Shown in pieces: positions 58,630-64,000 of a stretch of 64,000 nucleotides of DNA; the stretch's first letter is position 1; every line of letters begins with the position of its first letter. The notes below the pieces were generated by a model. The model made no database searches, was not told the origin of the DNA, and worked only from the letters and a program-made list of their open reading frames with translations. The stretch spans positions 62,001 to 126,000 of the forward strand of contig NZ_JAPDOG010000010.1 of the NCBI RefSeq assembly GCF_026013545.1. Direction: 5' to 3'. Made by a program: the position numbers and the translations under genes. This stretch comes from Defluviimonas salinarum. Lineage in GTDB: Bacteria; Pseudomonadota; Alphaproteobacteria; Rhodobacterales; Rhodobacteraceae.

Positions 58630-59403
58630 ATGACGATGAAAGCGAAACTCGCGGCCGGGATTCTGGCGCTGGCGATGACGGCGGGCGGGGCTCTGGCCGA
58701 GCAGGTCAAGATCGGCATTGCCGCCGAGCCCTACCCGCCCTTCTCCTCGCCCGACGCCTCGGGCAACTGGGTCGGCTGGGAGATCGAGATCATCAACGCG
58801 GTCTGCGCGGCGGCCGAGATGGATTGCGTCATCACGCCGGTGGCCTGGGACGGAATCATCCCCTCGCTCACCGGCAAGCAGATCGATGCGATCATGGCCT
58901 CGATGTCGATCACCGAGGAGCGGATGCAGTCCATCGACTTCTCCGACAAGTACTATGACACGCCGACGGTGATCGTCGCCGACAAGGCGGTCGACATCTC
59001 GCCAACGCCTGAGGGGCTGGCTGGCAAGATCCTCGGGGTGCAGGCCTCGACGGTTCACCAGTCCTATGCGCAGACGCATTTCGCCGACGCCGGCGAGATC
59101 CGCGTCTACCAGACCCAGGACGAGATCAACCAGGACCTCGCTGCCGGCCGCATCGACGCGGCGCAGGCCGACTCGATCGCGATGGACGAGTTCGTGGCCT
59201 CCGACATCGGCGCCTGCTGCGAGGTCAAGGGCGCGGTGGAAAACGATACTGCGATCCTCGGGCTCGGCGTCGGCGCCGGGGTGCGCAAGGGCGACGATGC
59301 GCTGCGCGAGCAGATCAACAGGGGCATCGCCGCGATCCGCGAGAGCGGTGCTTACGATGAGATCACCAAGAAATACTTCTCGTCCAGCATCTACGGCAGC
59401 TAA
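58630..59403 (+). CDS. Polar amino-acid ABC transporter, periplasmic binding protein
   Basis: A 257-residue binding protein. Signal peptide 1-23 (GALA-E), then KIGIAAEPYPPFSSPDASGN, AWDGIIPSLTGKQIDAIMAS and MSITEERMQSIDFSDKYYDT, the hallmark segments of lysine/arginine/ornithine-binding proteins. Two neighbouring cysteines (GACCEVKGA) and two further ones may form disulfides. Together with DDAH next door, methylarginine or arginine is a plausible ligand, but not proven. Confidence 0.92.
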   Translation: MTMKAKLAAGILALAMTAGGALAEQVKIGIAAEPYPPFSSPDASGNWVGWEIEIINAVCAAAEMDCVITPVAWDGIIPSLTGKQIDAIMASMSITEERMQSIDFSDKYYDTPTVIVADKAVDISPTPEGLAGKILGVQASTVHQSYAQTHFADAGEIRVYQTQDEINQDLAAGRIDAAQADSIAMDEFVASDIGACCEVKGAVENDTAILGLGVGAGVRKGDDALREQINRGIAAIRESGAYDEITKKYFSSSIYGS

Positions 59404-59412
59404 GTCGCGGCC

Positions 59413-60138
59413 GTGGACCAGGTGATCGAACTTCTGTCCCTCTCCCCTCCCGGCTGGGGGGGAAACCTTCTGCGCGGCCTCCTCCACTCACTGGAAATCG
59501 CGTTCGGCGCCTTCGGGTTCGGTCTTCTGATCGGGCTCGGGGGCGCCTGTGGAAAACTCTACGGCGGGCCGGTGCTGCGCGACCTGCTCGCGGTCTACAC
59601 GACCGTCGTGCGCGCGGTGCCGGAGCTCGTCCTTATCCTCATCCTCTACTACGTCGGCACGGATCTGCTGAACAAGGCCTCCGAGGCGATGGGCTATGGC
59701 CGGGTCGAGATCAGCGGCGTCGCCGCCGGTATCTGGGTTCTCGGCATCGTGCAGGGCGCCTATGCGACCGAGGTGCTGCGCGGCGCGATCAAGGCGGTGC
59801 CCTCGGGCCAGATGGAGGCCGCCCGCGCCTATGGGATGCCGCCCTTCCTGATGCTGCGCCGGGTGACGATCCCGGCGATGATGCCCTTCGCCATCCCGGG
59901 CCTTGCCAATCTCTGGCTGATCGCGACCAAGGACACCGCGCTCCTCGCCGTCGTGGGCTTCAACGAACTGACGCAGGAGACCCGGCAGGCCGCGAGCAGC
60001 ACTCGGGCCTATTTCACCTTCTTCCTCGCCGCCGGCGCGCTGTACCTGATGGTCACGCTCCTCTCGGGCAGCGTTTTCGCCCGGATCGAGGCCTGGGCCC
60101 GCCGCGGCCAGCCGTCGCTCAGAAAGGCCGCGACATGA
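59413..60138 (+). CDS. Polar amino-acid ABC transporter, permease (HisQ-type)
   Basis: A 241-residue permease with a GTG start at 59413. About five helices; RAVPELVLILILYY and the EAA loop MEAARAYGMPPFLMLRRVTI place it in the HisM/HisQ family. Its end overlaps the next permease gene by 4 bp, so the two halves are made together. Confidence 0.92.
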   Translation: MDQVIELLSLSPPGWGGNLLRGLLHSLEIAFGAFGFGLLIGLGGACGKLYGGPVLRDLLAVYTTVVRAVPELVLILILYYVGTDLLNKASEAMGYGRVEISGVAAGIWVLGIVQGAYATEVLRGAIKAVPSGQMEAARAYGMPPFLMLRRVTIPAMMPFAIPGLANLWLIATKDTALLAVVGFNELTQETRQAASSTRAYFTFFLAAGALYLMVTLLSGSVFARIEAWARRGQPSLRKAAT

Positions 60139-60914
60139 CCGCGTTGCGCGCCTGGCTCCTGCCGCACCGAATCGTGATGATCGGGCTCTTTGCCGCGCTT
60201 GTCCTCTGGTGCGCCTTCGCGCTGCGCTGGGACTGGATCCCGAAATACGCGCCACTCGCGCTCGAGGGCATCTGGCGCACGATCTGGCTGCTGGTCGTGA
60301 CCACGGTTCTCGGCTTTCTCCTCGCGATCCCGCTCGGGCTCGCGCAGGCGGTCGGCCCGTGGTATCTCGCCACCCCGGCTCGCGTGTTCTGCACGGTGAT
60401 CCGCGGAACGCCGCTCCTGCTTCAGATCTGGCTGCTCTATTACGGGCTCGGCTCGCTCTTCCCGCAATATCCCTGGATACGCGAGAGCGAGCTCTGGCCC
60501 TATCTCCGGCAGGCCTGGCCCTACGCCGTGCTCGCGCTCACCCTGTCCTATGCAGGCTACGAGGGCGAGGTGATGCGCGGCGCCTTCGCCAGCGTCGCGC
60601 GCGGTCAGATCGAGGCGGCGCAGGCCTTCGGCATGCCGCGCTTCACCATGTTCCGCCGGATCTGGCTGCCGCAGGCGATCCAGACGGCGCTGCCCACGCT
60701 CGGCGGCGAGACGGTGCTGCAGCTCAAGGCGACGCCGCTCGTCGCCACCATCGCCATCGTGGAGATCTACGCGGTCGCCTCGCGGGTCAGGCAGGACACG
60801 TTCATCGTCTACGAGCCGCTCCTGCTGCTCGCCGTCGTCTACCTGGTGATCGCGGGGCTGCTCGCGCTGGGGTTCCGGAAGCTGGAGGCGCGGGTGCCGG
60901 TGAAAGGGCACTGA
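60135..60914 (+). CDS. Polar amino-acid ABC transporter, permease (HisM-type)
   Basis: A 259-residue permease. Motifs: VIRGTPLLLQIWLLYYGLG and the EAA loop IEAAQAFGMPRFTMFRRIWL, ending with helices and a short tail. It completes the transporter (ATPase, binding protein, two permeases). A convergent prepilin peptidase gene follows 21 bp away. Confidence 0.92.
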   Translation: MTALRAWLLPHRIVMIGLFAALVLWCAFALRWDWIPKYAPLALEGIWRTIWLLVVTTVLGFLLAIPLGLAQAVGPWYLATPARVFCTVIRGTPLLLQIWLLYYGLGSLFPQYPWIRESELWPYLRQAWPYAVLALTLSYAGYEGEVMRGAFASVARGQIEAAQAFGMPRFTMFRRIWLPQAIQTALPTLGGETVLQLKATPLVATIAIVEIYAVASRVRQDTFIVYEPLLLLAVVYLVIAGLLALGFRKLEARVPVKGH

Positions 60915-60935
60915 GCGCGGCTCATCGCGCCGCCG

Positions 60936-61424
60936 TCAGATCGGCAGTTCCGGCATGAGCCAGATCACCGCGAAGGGATGGGCGATGCCGGCCATCGCGA
61001 TCGACACGCCCATCGGGAACTTCCGGCTCCGCTCCATCGAGGCCCAGTCGAGCGCCCCGGTGGCCGGGATCGCGCGCAGACCAAGGACGAAGGCGATGCC
61101 GATCATCATAGAGGCCGAGAAGACCATGCAGAAGAGCGGCAGGGTGGCGGCTGGAACGAAGAGCATGAGCGCAGAGAGTGCCTTCACGTCGCCGCCACCG
61201 AAGAGGCCGAGGCAGAAAGTCACGAAGCCGATGCCGAAAATCGCGCCGGCGATGATCAGCCGCGCGACGAGATCGGGCGGCGGCGCAACCAGCGCGGAGG
61301 CGGCGAAGACCCCGATCAACGCGATGCAAAGCAGGTTCGGGATCCGCAGGAACCGCAGGTCGCCATAGGCCATCCAGACAAGAAGCGGCGCGACAAGGAC
61401 GAGCGGGATCAGGGCTGTCGGCAT
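60936..61424 (-). CDS. cpaA: Prepilin peptidase (CpaA/TadV type)
   Basis: A 162-residue membrane aspartyl protease that processes Flp pilins. The two aspartates are in YGDLRFLRIPN and FGGGDVKALSALM; five to six hydrophobic helices follow each other. The short length, without the N-methylating domain, is typical of Tad systems. It sits 13 bp after the LuxR-type gene and close to tadC/tadB, so it belongs to the Tad pilus locus. Confidence 0.9.
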   Translation of the reverse strand: MPTALIPLVLVAPLLVWMAYGDLRFLRIPNLLCIALIGVFAASALVAPPPDLVARLIIAGAIFGIGFVTFCLGLFGGGDVKALSALMLFVPAATLPLFCMVFSASMMIGIAFVLGLRAIPATGALDWASMERSRKFPMGVSIAMAGIAHPFAVIWLMPELPI

Positions 61425-61437
61425 GGTCGCGCCCCCT

Positions 61438-62301
61438 TCATGCGCAGCGCGGATCCGACGGCACCGGCTCCGCCGCCGAGGTCACAAGGTTGTAGACCAG
61501 TTCGGCGAGGTTCGAGGTCTCGGTCTTGGCGTAGACATTGCGCAGATGCGAGCGGACGGTGGAGTCCGACACCGCCAGTTCACTCGCGACGCCGACCACC
61601 GAGAGCCCCCGAGCAAGGAGGATGCAAACCCGGAATTCGGCCCGGCTGAGCCCAGCCGGATTCGCAGGCCCGAGCAGGGCAGGCTTGGGCCGGCTGGGGC
61701 GAGGCAGCTCCGTGACAGTGCGATGATTGACCACCGAGCGCGTCACCAGCCCGACCTGGCGGCTGGCCCAGGTCCGCGCCATCGGCGGCAGGACCGAGTT
61801 CAGTGTTGCCAGCTTTTCGGGGGAAAGCGGGGTCTGGAAATGCAGCTCGATATGATCGCGCGTGACCCCGCCTCCGGTCAGTGCGAGCACGACGAATTCC
61901 GACAGGCTCCGGCGTTCCTGCCAGGATTCCAGCGCCGGATCGGGGTGATGGCTCGGATCGTCGTTATGATCCGAGGCGAGCCAGATCGAGGCGACCTTGG
62001 GCCGCGCTATCGCCGGGCCGAAGAAGCTGTCCGCGAAGGAGGTGCGGAGTGGGGCGATCGTGTTGTCCGCGCGGCGGTCCCACATCGCGACGCGGACCGG
62101 ACGGAAATCGCTTACATGGGTGCGGACGAGCATCCCGGCCTCGGCCCCGAGACCGATCGCGAAATGCGCAAAAGCCTCCTGGAGCGGCAGGCTGCCATGC
62201 AGCGCCTCGCACCAGTCCGCGATCGCATCGACAACGTCTGTCTGAACAGCGGGGGAAAAGGGCGCGGTGTTGTCGCCAATTCCAGCGGAGCGATTAATCA
62301 T
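61438..62301 (-). CDS. LuxR-family transcriptional regulator
   Basis: A 287-residue protein whose C-terminal 65 residues are a LuxR helix-turn-helix (GLSRAEFRVCILLARGLSVV, then SELAVSDSTVRSHLRNVYAK). The N-terminal 200 residues show no autoinducer-binding, PAS or receiver motif I recognise. It lies between the prepilin peptidase gene and tadC; regulation of pilus genes is a reasonable inference. Confidence 0.85.
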   Translation of the reverse strand: MINRSAGIGDNTAPFSPAVQTDVVDAIADWCEALHGSLPLQEAFAHFAIGLGAEAGMLVRTHVSDFRPVRVAMWDRRADNTIAPLRTSFADSFFGPAIARPKVASIWLASDHNDDPSHHPDPALESWQERRSLSEFVVLALTGGGVTRDHIELHFQTPLSPEKLATLNSVLPPMARTWASRQVGLVTRSVVNHRTVTELPRPSRPKPALLGPANPAGLSRAEFRVCILLARGLSVVGVASELAVSDSTVRSHLRNVYAKTETSNLAELVYNLVTSAAEPVPSDPRCA

Positions 62302-62595
62302 AACACCTCCAACACACTCGTACGGCCGCTTTGTCGGCGGTCAACGAAGGCGTAGCCCATAAAATCCAAGGCTGGAATTAAATGCGGCGTTTCAAACCAG
62401 TGCGCCTTCGAAATCATGCTGACAGTGGGCGCGCTCTTCTGTCAACGTTCTGACGCGGTTTCGGCTGTTATCGTTAACAAATGCAACCCTGAGGTGAATT
62501 TCTCAGGGCTCATGGGAATAATTAGGTACCGATTTTGGGAATTGTTGCTGTACTGGCGCGGGCGGATGGCCGATGCCGCCCGCGCCGGAGAATCA
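62302..62595 (-). other. Intergenic region upstream of the LuxR-type gene
   Basis: A 294-bp gap with an AT-rich stretch around 62470-62550. It probably holds the promoter of the LuxR-cpaA pair and the end of the tadC transcript; no hairpin with T tract or gene was recognised. Confidence 0.35.
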
Positions 62596-63591
62596 CTACA
62601 TCATCACCCGCATGTAGCGGATCACAACCGGACCGAGCGACAGCAGGAGGAGGGCCGGCAGCATCAGCGAGGCCATGATGGCCGACATCTTGACCGGCAG
62701 CTTGTTGGCCATCTCCTGCGCGCGCATCTCGCGGTTGCGGCGCATTTCGTCGGCATAGGTCATCAGCGTCTCGGAGATGCTGCTTCCGAACTGCATGGAT
62801 TGCAGCACCACGTTGGCGAAGGAGTTCACCTCGTCCACGCCGGTGCGCTCGGCCATGTCGAGCAGCGCCCGGTCGCGGGAACGTCCGGCCTGGATCTCGC
62901 GCTGCGCCGCCAGGAACTCCTGGGAGATCTCGGGCGCGGTGGTCTCGAGCTCGTTGGCCACCCGGATCATTGCCGCGTCGAAGCCAAGCCCGGCTTCGAC
63001 CGAGATCTGAACGAGGTCGAGCGCGTTGGGAAAGCTCTCCTCGATGGCGCGGCGGCGTTCGTTCGCGCGGTCCTTCAGCCAGAGCGCGGGGCCGAAGAAC
63101 CCCATGACGACGAAGAAAGCGAGGACGATGAGAACACGCGCCGGGCTCCAGCTCGCCATCGCGGCTTCGATCGGGCTCGGCACGGCCAGCGCACCGGTGC
63201 GCGCGGTCCAGATCGCCAGGAGAAGCAGACCGGGCATGATGATGCCGAGGCTGAGACGCATGAGGTAGAAATTGCGCACCGAGTGCGGTCCCATGAACCC
63301 GGCCAGCGCAAGCTGGCGCTCGACCGCGCCGCGCTGCTTGCGGTCCACCGGGATCAGGGTCTTCATCAGCCCGGTCGGATCCGCGCTCGACTGGCGCAGG
63401 ATGCCATTGTCGGCGGTGGTCTGCCTGCGCCGCCCCTGCTCCTCGATGCGGCGCAGGACCGGATCCTTGCCGGAGGAGCTTCCGGACAGGCCGACCACGA
63501 ACAGCATCACGCCGATGCCGACGCCGAGGATGATGAGGGTCGGTATTGTGATTCCGGCGTCGGTCACGAGAGATTGTACAGTGTCGAACAT
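62596..63591 (-). CDS. tadC: Tad pilus inner-membrane protein TadC
   Basis: A 331-residue type II secretion F-domain protein. After an N-terminal helix (TLIILGVGIGVMLFVVGLSG) come two helices around residues 100-160 and the F domain with FPNALDLVQISVEAGLGFDA, MRVA-like IRVANELETTAPEISQEF and SISETLMTYADEMRRNREM, ending with a C-terminal helix. The ATG at 63591 (MFDTVQS) with GGAGG upstream is used. It directly follows tadB on the same strand. Confidence 0.93.
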   Translation of the reverse strand: MFDTVQSLVTDAGITIPTLIILGVGIGVMLFVVGLSGSSSGKDPVLRRIEEQGRRRQTTADNGILRQSSADPTGLMKTLIPVDRKQRGAVERQLALAGFMGPHSVRNFYLMRLSLGIIMPGLLLLAIWTARTGALAVPSPIEAAMASWSPARVLIVLAFFVVMGFFGPALWLKDRANERRRAIEESFPNALDLVQISVEAGLGFDAAMIRVANELETTAPEISQEFLAAQREIQAGRSRDRALLDMAERTGVDEVNSFANVVLQSMQFGSSISETLMTYADEMRRNREMRAQEMANKLPVKMSAIMASLMLPALLLLSLGPVVIRYMRVMM

Positions 63592-63603
63592 CCTGGCCTC
63601 CAC

Positions 63604-64000
63604 TTAGATCCTGAAGTTCACGAGGCGGCGCATCGCAATGTAGTTTCCAACGGTCAGCGCCACGACGACGGCCGCGAACGGCCGGAACAGCGGGTCACCG
63701 GAGATGCCCCAATAGTAGTTTGGGTTTGTCACCGAGCTTCCCAAGAAGATGAGGATCGGCAATGCCGAAAGGAACACAGCGGTGAGCCGACCCTCGGCCG
63801 AGATTGCCTGGATCCTGCGGCGCATCGCCATGCGGTCGCGGATCACCTTGGACAGCGTCGAGAGAACCCGCGCGAGGTCGCCGCCGGTGCCGTGCTGGAT
63901 CGCGACGCTCACCGCCAGGTAGCGCACGTCCTCGACGTCGATGCGGTCGGCGAAATCCGTAAAGGCATCCACCAGATCGTCGCCGTAGCTGACCTGGTCG
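63604..64000 (-). CDS. tadB: Tad pilus inner-membrane protein TadB (partial, 5' end outside window)
   Basis: The last 132 codons are in the window, and the frame stays open to its right edge. The visible part contains YLAVSVAIQHGTGGDLARVL, IRDRMAMRRRIQAISAEGRL and two C-terminal helices (TAVFLSALPILIFLGSSV; FAAVVVALTVGNYIAMRRLV), which is the F-domain end of TadB. TadB and TadC form the pilus platform. The stop is 12 bp from the tadC start. Confidence 0.9.
   Translation of the reverse strand, partial: DQVSYGDDLVDAFTDFADRIDVEDVRYLAVSVAIQHGTGGDLARVLSTLSKVIRDRMAMRRRIQAISAEGRLTAVFLSALPILIFLGSSVTNPNYYWGISGDPLFRPFAAVVVALTVGNYIAMRRLVNFRI

Noticed and set aside
57736-59487. 583-codon minus-strand frame opposite the ABC transporter genes
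   Set aside because: The transporter genes carry full motifs; the antisense frame has none.

Overview
The window is a GC-rich chromosomal segment of an alphaproteobacterium, most likely a member of the Rhodobacterales (Paracoccaceae/Roseobacteraceae). This rests on the F0 ATP synthase order atpI-atpB-atpE-atpF'-atpF with two b-type subunits, a MipZ division-site ATPase, the ffh/rpsP/rimM/trmD/rplS/rpmE neighbourhood, HspQ, ExoD, a Tad pilus locus and short intergenic repeats of the 'GCCTCCGGCGGGGATA' type. No tRNA, rRNA, CRISPR array or insertion sequence was recognised.

Layout. 1-6.5 kb: tail of a probable outer-membrane protein, lolA, a lysozyme-like lipoprotein, hspQ, an anti-sigma/anti-anti-sigma (RsbW/STAS) pair, a thiolase, free-methionine sulfoxide reductase, a doubled GFA-domain protein and a VOC protein. 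6.6-11 kb: LysE exporter, homocysteine S-methyltransferase, RluA-type pseudouridine synthase, DUF1643 protein, a short RTX-repeat protein and rpsO. 11.5-19.5 kb: ExoD, an enolase-superfamily protein, an AAC(3)-I-like acetyltransferase, a zinc alcohol dehydrogenase, a Tet-type MFS pump, two alpha/beta hydrolases (one PcaD-like) and a PepSY membrane protein.

19.8-32.8 kb is the most unusual part. A plus-strand operon encodes a transmembrane Ser/Thr kinase with PDZ-like repeats, an FHA protein, a PP2C phosphatase and two paralogous secreted LysM plus solute-binding proteins. It converges on a minus-strand operon of three dynamin-like or dynamin-related GTPases and three small unrecognised proteins, one of which looks roadblock/LC7-like. 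I infer a signalling-to-membrane-remodelling module: periplasmic cell-wall sensors, a phospho-relay and GTPase effectors. I do not recognise it as a named system.

33-43 kb: MipZ, a secreted orphan, and the ribosomal/SRP neighbourhood read leftward (ffh, four translationally coupled GNAT acetyltransferases, chorismate mutase, rpsP, a 50-residue membrane protein, rimM, trmD, then rplS and rpmE). A lower-GC cytochrome c gene on the opposite strand sits between trmD and rplS. 43-51 kb: a flavoprotein monooxygenase, azoreductase with a divergent LysR regulator, a DMT exporter, an ArsR-type regulator and the F0 operon. 51-57 kb: an SDR with a GntR/FadR regulator, then a TetR regulator divergent from a PspA-like/YiaAB/DUF4105 operon with three phased operator copies, and a zinc alcohol dehydrogenase. 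57-61 kb: a dimethylargininase divergent from a polar amino-acid ABC transporter. 61-64 kb: the edge of a Tad pilus locus (prepilin peptidase, LuxR regulator, TadC, TadB cut by the window end).

Most long overlapping reading frames opposite these genes are GC-driven shadows and are not listed. Function calls come from motif recognition by eye; no database search was possible.
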